DNA of 64,000 nucleotides from NCBI GenBank assembly GCA_034401795.1, contig CM067360.1:120879430-120943429 (forward strand), read 5' to 3'. A program made the position numbers and the translations under genes. This stretch comes from Chaetoderma sp. LZ-2023a. Its lineage: Eukaryota; Mollusca; Caudofoveata; Chaetodermatida; Chaetodermatidae. Below the pieces are notes generated by a model. The model made no database searches, was not told the origin of the DNA, and saw only the letters and a list, made by a program, of their open reading frames with translations. Shown in pieces: positions 1 to 13,009 of the stretch (position 1 is the first letter of the stretch; each line of letters begins with the position of its first letter).

Positions 1-243
1 TGTATGTCTTTACTATTTAATAAGCATGCTTTTGAATATTTTGAAACTAATTTGACTGGCCGCTGTTGCTACCATGGCAACATCACCCAGTCAAATTAGT
101 TTCAAAATATTAAACAGCTTAATTACATGTATAGTTGTCTAGAAATTGATAGTTCAGGGCTCGATCGATCCCTATGCGGCCGAAGTGTGGGTGGAGCTTA
201 GCTAAAGATGGGCGGGGCATAACTAAAGCTGGATTCGTCCATT
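1..243 (+). mobile_element. MITE family A, copy 1 (left end outside window)
   Basis: Noncoding hairpin element. The central inverted repeat has arms at about 32-59 and 87-116 (ATATTTTGAAACTAATTTGA and its complement). It is followed by the family's conserved tail containing GTGGGTGGAGCTTAGCTA and GGCGGGGCATAACTA, ending near AGCTGG. The same layout recurs at 20629, 39065, 39931, 43125 and 48206, which defines the family. The window begins inside the left half, so the left terminus is not visible. Confidence 0.75.
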
Positions 244-295
244 AGGAACTCAATATAGATCAAGCTAACCAAGAACCTCTGAAATTTCATATGGA

Positions 296-377
296 GGCAC
301 CCATTTCTAGATATGCCATGCCCATTTCTAGATATGTCACGCCCATTTCTAGATATGCCACGCCCATTTCTAGTTAA
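296..377. repeat. 21-bp tandem repeat, about 4 units
   Basis: Four units of a 21-bp motif containing CCCATTTCTAGATATGCC. The reverse complement resembles the unit of the large array at 30181-30972 (CATAGCTAGAAATGGGCG), and both resemble the tail of MITE family A just upstream. Confidence 0.75.
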
Positions 378-440
378 GACCCACTTTGTACACGTGTTCG
401 GATATATTTGAAACTTTGAAACCTATATAGGTCACATAAT

Positions 441-556
441 CTAAGGCCGTGTTCTCACTAGAGAGTTAATCTGGAGTAACGCCATACTGACGTATGGCGT
501 TACTCCAGATTAAGGCCGTGTTTTGACTAGAGAGTTAATCAGGAATAACGCCATAT
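441..556. repeat. Palindromic repeat family H, copy 1
   Basis: A 20-bp perfect palindrome (AATCTGGAGTAACGCCATAC and its complement at 468-511) is flanked by direct copies of AAGGCCGTGTT and AGAGAGTTAATC. Related sequence occurs at 11833-12200 and 13010-13112. No ORF. Probably a short nonautonomous transposon; its termini are not defined. Confidence 0.6.
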
Positions 557-911
557 CTGTTCTGTTCTTGGAGTTTCCGCCAATGTCTGGCGCACCACCT
601 TTCGGTGTATTATCCGGGAATCTCTAGAATCGGCAAATTACTGGAGTTTTCCATTAATTATATATTATATTATATACACACACGCAAACGATCATTAAAT
701 CTGATATTTATGTACATGCATGTACACACGCAAGTGATTTTCCTATCTGTATATAGGTAAATGGTCACAGTTCATAGACGAGTAAATTTATGTTCACCAG
801 ATGCGTAAAAAAGTTCATTGTTATTGAAATATATGTAGGAGCATCCAGAAAGCATAAGGTGCACCGTATTTTTCTATGTGCAATTGACTTTAATTATACT
901 AACTTGATATT
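557..911. other. No recognisable feature
   Basis: AT-rich sequence with a short TATAT tract near 660-678. It may include the 3' untranslated end of the LINE on the minus strand, but no tail or target duplication could be fixed. Confidence 0.4.
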
Positions 912-1270
912 TTATAATGCAAGCTTTGTTAGGTAATTCATTTCATTTAAGAGATGATTACGTCTGATATGAAGTTTATAGCAGAGTTTCCTGGAGATGG
1001 ATTCAATTTTCGACATTGAATCGCTTCTAATCAGGCCAAACAAGAGAGTTGTGTCGAGTAACATCTGGAGAATAAGATTCTCATCCTTGCTTATTAATTC
1101 CCAGCTATCTTCCGCCACTAGATGCTCGATTTCCGCTATATAGATGCTTCTGATATCTGCAAATTCTGGACACTGAACTAGGAAATGCATACGGTCTTCT
1201 ATAACGTTCTTACAAAAAGGACAGGCATCATTCTCATATTGATTAAATTTGGATCTGTGTGCTTGCAGAT
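912..1270 (-). pseudogene. LINE ORF2 C-terminus with Cys/His motif
   Basis: The minus strand encodes a tail with CPFCKN, then HFLVQCPEF, a C-x2-C...H-x4-C arrangement like that at the C-terminus of many LINE reverse transcriptases, presumed to bind the RNA template. The 92-residue open stretch from 1190 to the TAA at 912-914 holds the end of the protein. The CPFC half lies just upstream of the first Met and is in frame. It is separated from the RT domain by a decayed stretch (1271-1472) with stops. Confidence 0.65.
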
Positions 1271-1472
1271 AGTATGTACCGGTTAGTAACCTTGCCTTGA
1301 TGACGGCACGTTTTACATCATATGTATTTTATGTCACTATTGACCAGATCGGATGTGGCCTTCCGATATCAAGGATGTCAACATTCACAAACCGGGCTGA
1401 TGATTTCTGCTTAATGTCTTCCTTTAGCATCTCTAGGACTACTGTGTTTACAGCTTTTTGGACATGACGCTT

Positions 1473-2906
1473 CTATACACATTTAGGTGGTGGGTCTTGT
1501 AGCAACAGGTGGGCTGATGGTAATTGATATTTTTGTAAAATCAATTCGACATCTTGAAACAAACTGTGTCTGCCTTCTCTTTTCATAACGCGCTGCCGAA
1601 TTGCTAACTGTTGTTCGACAGAGCCTTCACTCCTTAGTATTGCACCAAGTAATGTCAGCTTCTTCTTTTCAATTTGCGCCTCTATCGGCAGTGCACCGAG
1701 AAGTAAATATACCAGTGAATTTGCACAACTATTTGGAAGTGATTGCAATTGCTTTAAGATTTTCCTTTCATGTGTAGTGATCTGACTCATTTCCTTCTTT
1801 GGTATAATTAATGCCTCCAGTCCATACGGACATCGTGGTATTACATATGTTGACCATATTTTTATACTGACAATTGGGCGTAGTCCATTAATTCCATGAA
1901 AGCCAGCACCCATCAATGAATAAGCTGTTTCACGAGCTTTTCTTATAATTTCTTTGCCTAGGCCACTTTTGTCGTCTGTTCTTATTAGTCCCAGATGTTT
2001 ATATTCCTTTACCACGTCCATCTTTTCTTCGTTTAGTGTCCACTCATATTCTGTTTCTTTGCCCTGATTGAAAACCATCACTTCGCTGTTGGCAATGCCA
2101 TTAACATACCGTTCTTTATTTGCATGCATTCTTGCAGCATTCAGTCCCACCTGTAGCCCATCTGGGGATGTATCTTGGACTGTCTTATCATCACATAGTG
2201 TTATTGAGCCCAGATATATTGAACCAATATGGAGACCAGTTGCTGTTTGCTCAAGTAATTTTAGTAGCGGATCCTCATATGGTTTATGAAAATCAGGAGA
2301 TGTGACCCCACCTTGTAGAAGGCCTTGTTTGACAGCACACCTTCTACTTCTATGTCCCTCGAACTTGACTTGTGCTGACATGTTTCTGTGCATTTCATTC
2401 GCAATCAACCATAGCTTCCCTGTTATACCGAGGAGGTAAAGACGACGCAATAATGAAGAATGCCAGATAACATCAAAGGCTTTCTGTGCATCCATAAAGC
2501 CAACATAGCAGGGCACTTTATTTTCTCTGCATTCCGCTATAACTTCAGTCATTAGTACTGCTGCAACTGATGGTGATTTTCCAGGTGTGAAACCAAATTG
2601 TAGATTACTTTGGCTTTCTGAAATCAATGGTCTAATGCGTTTAAGGTAAAGCTTCTCAAAGACTTTTCCCACTATGGATGTCACTGTGATTTTCCGGTAA
2701 TTATCTGGGATCGTCAACGACTTTCCTGCCTTCTTATGGATTGATGTAATCAGACCAGTTTGAAATGCATCTGGATATATGCCTTCAGCTATGATCTTAT
2801 TATACAGTATCAGAAGAGTGTGGATTAATAAGACACCACCGTGTTTTAGGTGCTCTGATGAGAGTCCATCAGAATCTGAGGCCTTTTTCAGGTGTAGCTC
2901 ATTCAC
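1473..2906 (-). pseudogene. LINE reverse transcriptase domain (ORF2)
   Basis: A 477-residue open frame encodes the RT fingers and palm. Visible motifs are KAGKSLTIPDNYRKITVTS (LINE motif 1 region), FGFTPGKS, motif A FMDAQKAFDVIW with the first catalytic Asp, motif B QGLLQGGVTSP, and motif C ITLCDDKTV. Motif C normally reads F/Y-A-D-D; here it is L-C-D-D, so both Asp are kept but the two preceding residues are changed. The start is not a real initiator: homology to the family should continue upstream across a frameshift. Reverse transcription of LINE RNA at a nicked target is the known role of the family. This copy is very probably inactive. Confidence 0.88.
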
Positions 2907-3546
2907 AGCACTGTCTACATCACCCCACGTGAAGGGATCTGGACTGGACCGATCATCACCACAGATAGATTTAATGTTGGTTATATCATCCTCAACCTGA
3001 TCTTTATATGCCTTATTAAATGTGAAGTTTCCTTTGGTGTTCCTAGCTCTTCAAAGTAAGTTGCCCATCCTTCTATTATATCATTTCCATGATACTCCTT
3101 ATCATTCACATGCAATATTTCTGTTGACAGAATTTTCTGTGATGTTTTTCTCTGAGTTCGTATTAGCTGTGCAAACAGTCACTGATCTGAGGGTAGGGCA
3201 TTCATGATCTTGTTTGTAGTATCTTGCTCTGCTCTTGTTACAGCCTGCCGTTGCTCTCTCCGATACGCCTTTTTAGCTTCTCTTAATTTGATCTTTGATG
3301 GATGTTTTGGATTTGAAGGTCTACCGGCACGAACCCGTTGATGATGTATTGTTCTGGATATGTTTGATGTTTCTGCAAGTTTATAATTCCAGAGTCGACC
3401 CTTCTTTGAAATCTTTGGTTTCCTCTCTGGGATTGCCCGTTTAGTACTGGCCTTCATACATATGGTGACAGTAGTGATAAGTTCGTCTACCGATTTGTTT
3501 GATGAGCAGAGATCCTTTTGATGCATCATTCTTTCCAGATTTTTTT
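2907..3546 (-). pseudogene. LINE ORF2 linker between endonuclease and RT
   Basis: The minus strand keeps a 116-residue open stretch (3529-3179), lysine/arginine-rich with KKAYRREQRQAVTRAEQD, typical of the region joining the endonuclease to the RT in LINE ORF2. Between 3179 and 2907 the protein is traceable only in pieces (for example GWATYFEELGTPK in one frame) and is broken by stops. Confidence 0.6.
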
Positions 3547-4340
3547 TTATTGAACCAGATCACCTTTCCCCCACTGAAGTTTTCTTTCTTGTACTGGCTT
3601 CACCACATTGTTACTCATGCTGCTTTCCTTAACCGTAATGACTGCTCTTATTGGTGTATGATCTGAGCAGTTGTCGTATTCCTTTGATACATGCTGAACT
3701 TGTTTTATGAGATCTATGTTTGATGCAATGATATAGTCAATCTGTGAAGAGCCATTTGCACATTCAAAGGTTTTTCCAACTGGATAATTTGGAACTAATT
3801 CTAACTGGTTCTTGGTGCAGAAATCTTTAAATAATTTGTCTCTTGCATCTGGATATTCTGAATGCAATGATGCATTTAAATCGCCGCATATCAGGACATC
3901 ATTGGAGCCTTTATATTTGTTCAGTAGTTCCTGCCATTCTGCTAAGAGTTCCATATATTCCTCATTATATTTGCTAAACCCTTTACATGGGGCATATGTT
4001 GCTATAATGATGACTGAAGGTGATGAGTTTATTTTTATGCAGACTGTTCTATTTGAACCATCAGGTAGACTTTCAATTATACTATTTAGCTCGTCTCTCC
4101 AGCTTATACTTGATCCGCCGTATCCCCGTGGTAACTGTATGGGGGTAATGGATTGCCTTCATCCACAGATCTGGAATGATGCTGGAAACAAGTAGTTTTT
4201 TCATCCAGTATCTTTCACAGTCATATAGCCAATGTTCTTGCAGGGCTATAATGTCTATTTGATCTCTCTCACACAATTTCTGGGTATACATAAAGTTACC
4301 CTTTATGTTCTTGATATTGAAAGATGCTATCTTGAGATTT
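3547..4340 (-). pseudogene. LINE APE-type endonuclease domain
   Basis: The N-terminal motif KIASFNIKNIK is readable on the minus strand near 4330-4295, followed by IDIIALQEHWL (catalytic Glu), then LICGDLNAS (Asp/Asn pair), SSQIDYIIAS and CSDHTPIRAVI (terminal SDH). These are the ordered motifs of exonuclease-endonuclease-phosphatase enzymes that nick target DNA for LINE insertion. The domain is split by a frameshift and lost sequence between the 4291-4082 and 3954-3547 open stretches, so it is not functional as written. Confidence 0.85.
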
Positions 4341-4386
4341 TTGTAACTCGGCCTTGCCCTAAAAATGACTGGTCATGATCACAAGG

Positions 4387-7300
4387 CTACTGGATTGACT
4401 GGTTATCATGTTGCTGTCGGTTTGAGTAGATACCATGCTCCTGCTGGTTTGACTGATAACCACACCTCTGGTTTGTTTGGTCGCCATACTTCTGGCTTGA
4501 ATGATTATTTGACTGCTGGTCTGAATATGTACACTTGTCTTGCAAATGGAATGACTGGTCACCATGCTGTTGCTTCACTGACTGGTCAACCTGTTGTTGC
4601 TGGACTGACTGGTCACCACACTTGATTGACAGGTCACCACGTTGCTGCTGGACTGACTGGTCACCATACTGGGCAGACTGGTCTCCGTGCGGCTGCTGGA
4701 CTGACTGAACGTCGACATGTTGTTGCTGGACTGACTGGTCATCATGCTGGACTGACTGGTCTCCATACTGGACTGACTGGACACCATACTTTATTGATTG
4801 GTCACCATGCTTGACTGAATGGTTACCATGCTGCTGATGGACTGACTGGTCACCATGCTGTTGTTTAACTGACTGGTCACCATGCTGCTGTGGGACTGTC
4901 TGACTGGCTGGCTGGTCATCATACTGGACTGACCGGTTAACATACTGAACTGACTTGTTACCATACTGGACTGATTGGTCACCATAATTGACTGACAGGT
5001 CACCTTGATGTTGTTGAACTGACTGGTCACCATGTGGTTTCTGGACTGACTGCTCACAATGCTGTTGCTGGACTGACTGCTCGTGACACTGGACTGACTG
5101 GTTACCATACTGAACTGACTGGTCACCATATTTGATTGATTGAACATCATACTGCTGCAGGACTGAATGGTTACAATGCTGCTGCTGGACTGACTGATCA
5201 CCATGCTGTTGTTGAACTGACTGGCCACTAAGCTGCTGTGGGACTGTCTGACTAGCTGGCTTGTCATCATACTGGAGTGACCGGTTAACATACTGGACTG
5301 ACTTGTTACCACACTGGACTGATTGGTCACCATACTGGACTGACAGATCACCTCGATGGTGTTGGACTGACTGGTCACCATGTGGTTGCCGGACTGACTG
5401 GTCACCATGCTGTTGCTGGACTGACTGGTCGTAACACTGGACTGACTGGTCACCATACTGGACTGACTGGTCAGCGTATTTGATTGATTGAACATCATAC
5501 TGCTGCTGGACTGAATGGTTACCATACTGCTGCTGGACTGACTGGTCACCATACATGGATGATTGGTCACCATATTTTGCTGACATGTCACCATAATATT
5601 GTTGGACTGACTGGTCACCATACTGTTGCTGGACTGACTGATCACCATGCTGCTCTTGGACTATCTGACTTACTGACTGGTAACTATACTGAACTGACTG
5701 GTCACCATACTGGACTAACTGGTCACCACATTGGACTAACTGGTCACCACATTGTACTGACTTGTCACCTTACTTGACTGACTCGTCACAATACTTGACT
5801 GACTGATCACCATACTTGACTGACAGGTCACCATATTTGACTGATTGATCACCATGCTGCTGCTGGACTGACTGGTCACCATGCTGTTGTTTGACTAACT
5901 GCTCACCATGCTGCTGTTGGACTGTCTGATCGCCATGATGATGTTGGTCTGACTGATCATCATACTGCTGCTGGACTGACTGGTCACCAGAATGCTGTTG
6001 ATCTAACTGGTTATCACACTCCTGGATTGACTCTTTATCGTGGTGTTGGGCTGAATGGCTATCATGCAATTGGACTGAGTGACTAGCAGATTCAGATTGG
6101 TTTTACTGGCTACCAAGTTCAGACTGATTTTGTATGCCATTATACTAAGTTAAGTTGTTAACATTTAAAGAGCGCGGTGCAATTTGGCAGTACTGTCTAT
6201 TCACATTTAGGACACTCATTAGCTGGGAGTGCATATTGCGAAGTTCAATTTGGCTTAGATTCATGTGATGACACATTTCCGTGTTCATTTGCTGCTGAGC
6301 ATAATATTGTGTCATGTGGTTATGGCTACCATGTTGTTGGAATGACTGGCCACCACGTTGCTGGTGGGTTTGCTGACTGCCACATTGCTGATTTGAAAGC
6401 CGGCTACCACGCTGTTTATGGGATGGCCGAGTACCCTGTTGCCGGTAAGCTTTGTGTCTACCATGCTGCTGGAGAGCTGGCTGTCTATCACTTTGCTGGT
6501 GGGCTAGCGGACTACCATAATGATGTTGAGCTGACCGGCCACCATACTTGTGATGGCTTGGCTGACCACTGTGTTGCAAGTGGGGTGGCTGGATAACCTG
6601 TTGCTGATGGTTTTGCTGGCTAACATGTTGATGTTTCGATAGCTGGCTGTCATGTTGCTGGTGAGCTGGCTGGCTGCTCTGTTGCTGATGGAATGGATGA
6701 TTACCCTGTTGTTGATGGGCTGGCTGGCTGCTCTGTTGTTGTTGGACTGGTTGATTACCGTGTTGCAGATGAGCTGGCTGGCTATCATACTGCTTGTGTG
6801 ATGACATACTACGATATTGCCATGGCTGTTGATATGCTTGCTGGATGCCATGTTGCCGGTGGACTGGCTGGCTGCTTTGTTGCTGATGGACTGGCTGATT
6901 ACCAGGTTGTAGGTGAGCTGGCTGGCTATCATACTACTTGTGTGCTGACTGGCTACGATATTGCCATGACTGCTGATGTGCTGGCTGGCTGCCATGCCAA
7001 TGCTGGGTTGGCTGGCTACCCCGTTGCCATGGCTGCTGGTGTCCTGGCCGGGTACCATACTGTTGGCGGGCTGACTGGTTGCCATACTTCTGCTGGTTTG
7101 TCCGGTGTCCATGTTGCTGGTGGGCTGGCTGGTTGCACTGTTGAAGATGGGCTGGCTGGCTGCTCTGTTGCGGATCGATTGGCTGGCTACCCTGCTGCAA
7201 GCAGACTGGTTGGTTACCTTGTTGTAGGTGGACTGACTGGCTACACTGTTGCACATGGACTGTCTGGCTGCCATACTGCTGGTTGGCTGGCTGGCTACCA

Positions 7301-7560
7301 TACTGTTGATGAGCTGGCAGGTCACGATATTGCTGGTGGGATAGCTGATTTCCATACTGAGATCCTTGTAGGGTCTGCATTGCCTGTTGATGCTGTGTGT
7401 GCATAGTTTCTTCCATGGTATTAATTCTTGTTCGCATACTTATTTCAAAGTGTAACAATTGATTTAATATATGCTGCACTTGGTTTGAAAGTAATTGTAC
7501 ATTTGTTGCCATGAGCTGGTTAGTGCTGTTTTGATGGTCAGTGCTTGAACTTGCTCTCAC
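4387..7560 (-). repeat. Q-rich minisatellite reading frame inside the LINE ORF1
   Basis: About 3.1 kb of degenerate repeats, mostly multiples of 3 bp built on GACTGACTGGTCACCATG-like units. On the minus strand, open segments 7560-6934, 6807-6145, 6069-5770 and 5586-4387 all lie in one frame and encode Gln/Ser/His/Gly/Asp-rich sequence with motifs such as QSVQQQHGDQSV and PAHQQHGSQ. They look like remnants of one domain of about 1,000 residues broken by a few stops. Other frames and the opposite strand are also open (Ser/Thr/Val-rich sense frame; Gly/Leu/Thr/His-rich antisense) because the repeat lacks stops in several frames. These are treated as shadows. It sits exactly between the ORF1 coiled coil and the ORF2 endonuclease. 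Confidence 0.75.
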
Positions 7561-8113
7561 CTCTGATTGATCTTCTCTTATATCCCTGCCCCCCCCCCCC
7601 CCCCAGTATTCTATTACTATTTCTCAGTTCCACTATTTCTCCTTCCAGATTATTTATCATGGTACGGGATGTCATCAGTTGTAGCTTGGCAGACCCTAAC
7701 TCCTTTTCCTGTTCTATGCTCTTTATGTGCAGTTCTCTGTTCTTTCGATCATGTTGTCTAGATTCATGGTCTTTATTGCTTAGTTCTTGCTGTGCTTTCT
7801 GCAATAAGTCTTTTAAGATGTCAATTTCATTTTTATCGTCCATTATTGGACTCCTTGAGCTGTAAGAGTCTGGGCAATCAGTGCCAGTTGGCAGGCTTCT
7901 CTGTGCATTTACTTTATGTATTGATTGTGCAGTTATATTTCTAGTCTGAGTTATTTCCTTGTCCCCTGTTGATGTTAGTGGTGGCGGCGAGGAGCATATA
8001 CTGATAGCTGATACAGTTTCAACTGGATTTTGTGTTTCTTCTTGCTCTGAAAGTATTTCAAAAATTCCTTGTTGGCTTTGATCCTTTTGCAATTGACTGA
8101 AACTTGTGCACAT
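7538..8113 (-). pseudogene. LINE ORF1 coiled-coil segment
   Basis: A 191-residue frame with a Ser/Thr/Pro-rich start and then a heptad-like charged helix (EIDILKDLLQKAQQELSNKD onward, then EQEKELGSAKLQLM and NNLEGEIVELRNSNRIL). LINE ORF1 proteins trimerise through such coiled coils and bind the element RNA. The frame runs into a G16 homopolymer (C16 at 7589-7604 on plus). After the tract a different frame continues cleanly into the Q-rich domain, so the tract is the likely site of a frameshift. Confidence 0.65.
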
Positions 8114-8667
8114 ATATGGTCTTCTATATCAGTGTTATGATGTATAAGGTCATATTCATTCATGTTTTCACAATTCCAATGGTACCAAGACTTACAGCTG
8201 GAACACTCAATTGTTTGTCCTCCAGCACTCAACCCACAGCTAGAGCAGATTGTATCATCTATGGCTTCATCTGAATCTTCTGAAGAGTCAACACCTCTGG
8301 GTTGATTGGAAAATCCATCTAGAATTTCTCCAGAGGTGTTGCAGGGAATTATTGCCGCTAGCGCCAGCTCATTATATTGAGGTGTAGCATCTGAGCGTTG
8401 TAACTTTGTCGTGGCCTCGCCATTCTCATAAATACAGCTAATAATACTCGTCGGTTTGTTGCTCGTCTCTTGACTTGCTCTTTCATTCCTTGTTTGCTGT
8501 ATTTGCATGTTACACATCTTTTCTATGTATTTGTTTACATCATGTAGATCTGGGCCCATCTTCCACAGTTGTTGCAGCATTGGCAGGATGTCATCACCAA
8601 ACCTCTTTTGACACTTCCCAGTGACATGAATTTGACATTTTGTGTGGAACATGTTAATAGTATACAT
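7975..8667 (-). pseudogene. LINE ORF1 PHD-finger domain
   Basis: A 230-residue frame. The front part has MYTINMFHTKCQIHVTGK, resembling a conserved segment of ORF1-type proteins in invertebrate LINEs. An acidic linker leads to a PHD-like zinc finger: CSSCG, then ECSSCKSWYHWNC, then a closing Cys at HIC, about residues 143-190. The last Cys pair is damaged: a frame change occurs right there, and the downstream frame reads CTSF where C-x2-C is expected. PHD fingers bind histone tails; a role in chromatin targeting of the LINE is inference. Confidence 0.75.
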
Positions 8668-9049
8668 GAGCCGTCCTTCTTGACCATTCTTCTTGACAAA
8701 GTATACTCTTATAACTTCTTGTGCGGTAGAGTTACACTCATCCTGATCTAGCTCACATTTATATATATAGTTGAGCTGGTTCAGAATTTGCTTAAGCCGC
8801 TGTATTCAGTTCATATAATGAGTTAGAGCCTCCCCTACTGATAGATGTGATTTCTTCTTTTCTACATGCATCTGCCTTTGTCTTCAGTGCTTTTTCTGTA
8901 TTTAATGTATAGTCCTTAGCTCGTATAGAGACGTTATTATTTTTCGTGCGTCTTTTGTTGTCATCCCTAGATGGCGTAAAAATCATTGGAGATCTTGTCT
9001 CTCTACGCTCTCTAGACTGGGTAATACCGCTGTTCTTTATTAGCTCCAT
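8668..9049 (-). pseudogene. LINE ORF1 N-terminal basic segment
   Basis: An 85-residue open frame from the Met at 9049 is rich in Arg/Lys/Ser (RERRETRSPMIFTPSRDDNK). It is followed, across a stop, by sequence in frame with the PHD segment (VYFVKKNGQEGRL just upstream of the Met at 8667). It is probably the beginning of ORF1; whether 9049 is the true start cannot be decided. Confidence 0.45.
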
Positions 9050-9378
9050 AGTAGTGGCTGGTTTGTATGGGCCTGTATTGTCATGGGTGCGTGATATTTC
9101 TGTTCAGAAAATTTAGCATACCCTATATATGTTCATTTTTGTGATTTAGACACGGCTCAGTGAATGTAATTCTGTTAAGCTATAATGCTATTTCAATGTT
9201 CAGAAATAAATGCAGATCAGAATAATATGAAATTACGTTTTCTATTATGATTTAGTTGCGCGGTAATAATTAAGATAGTTGAGGGATAAATACGCGGATG
9301 ATGTTTATGATAATAAAAAATGTTGTTTCTTCGCCAATATCACAGATTATGTTATGCCACTTCCGGTGATCCGCATGC
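9050..9378. other. No gene; possible LINE 5' untranslated region
   Basis: AT-rich, no ORF and no repeat motif recognised. By position it could be the 5' UTR of the minus-strand LINE. Confidence 0.35.
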
Positions 9379-9380
9379 TA

Positions 9381-10700
<1,320 letters not shown>

Positions 10701-10983
10701 AAAATAATTTTGTTTCTGTATACAAAATAAAATAATATAAGCTTCCTAGATAAAACTAGTATGACTAGAAATGTTGTGTTAAAATTCCCTTGCTCTGTTA
10801 ACCAGCACTTCCTCGTGACTGAATCTATGAACGATTGACACCGTTGACTGACATAGTATAGTACAGTCGGGACATAAATCAACAGTTTTTATAATGCGTT
10901 GTGATAAACAAAATGACGGCAATAATGTTAGAGTATGACACTTTAAAAAACCCGCAATATCGTTATACGTAATGTTGAATGGC

Positions 10984-11338
10984 TGACGTCATTTTGACAG
11001 ATGTATCCATCGCTACATTATTATTACGTCACGCTATGGTTAACAAATGACGTCATGAATCCACCACGCAAACAAATTAATACTTTAACGGTAAAAGTTC
11101 ACCCTAAACATGCAGATCACAATTAATTAATGTCAAACGCAATATAAAAAATAAGCTTCCTCACAACTGTCACTGCTAGCAACCAAATACTAAAGTTAAG
11201 ACACATTAAAACTAATATAAACTGATAAAAACGGTGCCTAATCTGTCTCCTTAAATTTTCACAACTTCATCCGATGACGTCACATGCATACTGAGGTACA
11301 TTCTCCCGCCGGCAGATGGTTAATCCTCCGTGACGTCG
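10984..11338. promoter_or_regulatory. Cluster of CRE-like palindromes
   Basis: Perfect TGACGTCA at 10984-10991, 11048-11055 and 11275-11282, with one-mismatch relatives TTACGTCA near 11027 and TGACGTCG at 11331. This is the CREB/ATF consensus. There is no adjacent ORF or TATA box, so regulatory function is only a possibility; the cluster may belong to an unrecognised repeat. Confidence 0.35.
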
Positions 11339-11340
11339 TA

Positions 11341-11832
11341 ACTCCAGACAGATTCAGATCATTTTTTTATTTATTGGCACAAAATCTTTTACACGAAGAT
11401 ATAGCCAAACATGAAAACACAGACATTATACAGATTACAATACACGCAGTACGAATAGATAGTACATACGATACACAGTTGACAATAAGTAAAATATACA
11501 TGATATATACAATACCCACACGCACACTCTCACGCACTCGCCCACGCACGCACGCACACACAAGATGACATCCACGAATTAAGTCTGATGGCTCTGTTAT
11601 CAAATTAAGTGGTTATATTAATATATGAGACTACATATCATTCATAGTGTAAATTTGAAGTTAATGTTCTGCTAGGTACTGCGCATTAGTTACAGTGGAC
11701 ACTTCACTGACTGTTGCGTAAAACCTCCGCCAGGATCACTAAATAAAGAAGAAGCAGCATCACCACTCGTCATATCTCAATATCCCATGACAGTTTAAGA
11801 CAGACAGACGTAATTGGTACGGTCCGATGGTG
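11341..11832. other. No gene; AC-rich low-complexity stretch
   Basis: An AC-rich tract around 11500-11565. On the minus strand an AATAAA motif lies near 11368-11373, which could mark the 3' end of a retroelement, but no coding trace supports it. Confidence 0.35.
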
Positions 11833-11918
11833 TTGCGAGAATGACAGAGGTATGGCGTTATTCTTGATTAAGTCTCTAGCGAGGCCGTGTTTTAAATTAA
11901 GAAAAATTAGAGAATATA

Positions 11919-12009
<91 letters not shown>

Positions 12010-12200
12010 GAACTGAATACAGCGTTTGCGAGAATGACAGAGGTATGGCGTTATTCTTGATTAAGTCTCTAGCGAGGCCGGGTTTTCACTTGGGAGTTAA
12101 TCGGGAATAACGCCATGCCTCAGTATTGCGTTACACCGGTTAAGTCTCTATTGAGAACGTGGCTTAAGTCTCTAGTGAGACGGCTTAAGACCATGTTCTC
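11833..12200. repeat. Family H repeats flanking an AT microsatellite
   Basis: A segment of about 60 bp (TGCGAGAATGACAGAGGTAT onward, including GGCGTTATTCTTGATTAAG) occurs at 11833-11893 and again at 12026-12087 as a direct repeat on either side of the AT tract. Further family H motifs (GGGAATAACGCCATGCC, TAAGTCTCTATTGAGAACG) follow to about 12200. Confidence 0.6.
11922..12003. repeat. (AT)n microsatellite
   Basis: About 80 bp of almost pure AT dinucleotides between two direct copies of a family H segment. Confidence 0.95.

Positions 12201-13009
<809 letters not shown>

Larger units (their letters stand above)
912..9049 (-). mobile_element. Decayed APE-type LINE (CR1-like), near full length
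   Basis: Reading the minus strand from 9049 down to 912 gives, in order: a basic N-terminal segment, a PHD finger, a coiled coil, a glutamine-rich repeat domain, an apurinic-type endonuclease, a linker, a reverse transcriptase and a C-terminal Cys/His motif. That is ORF1 plus ORF2 of a non-LTR retrotransposon. PHD fingers in ORF1 are known from CR1-like LINEs, so CR1-like is the preferred clade, without a tree. Multiple frameshifts and stops make it a pseudogene. No poly(A) tail or target-site duplication could be identified, so the outer limits are those of the coding traces. Confidence 0.85.

Noticed and set aside
6693-7406. 237-residue plus-strand Gly/Leu/Ala-rich ORF
   Set aside because: Antisense to the Q-rich LINE repeat; open because the repeat lacks stops in this frame.
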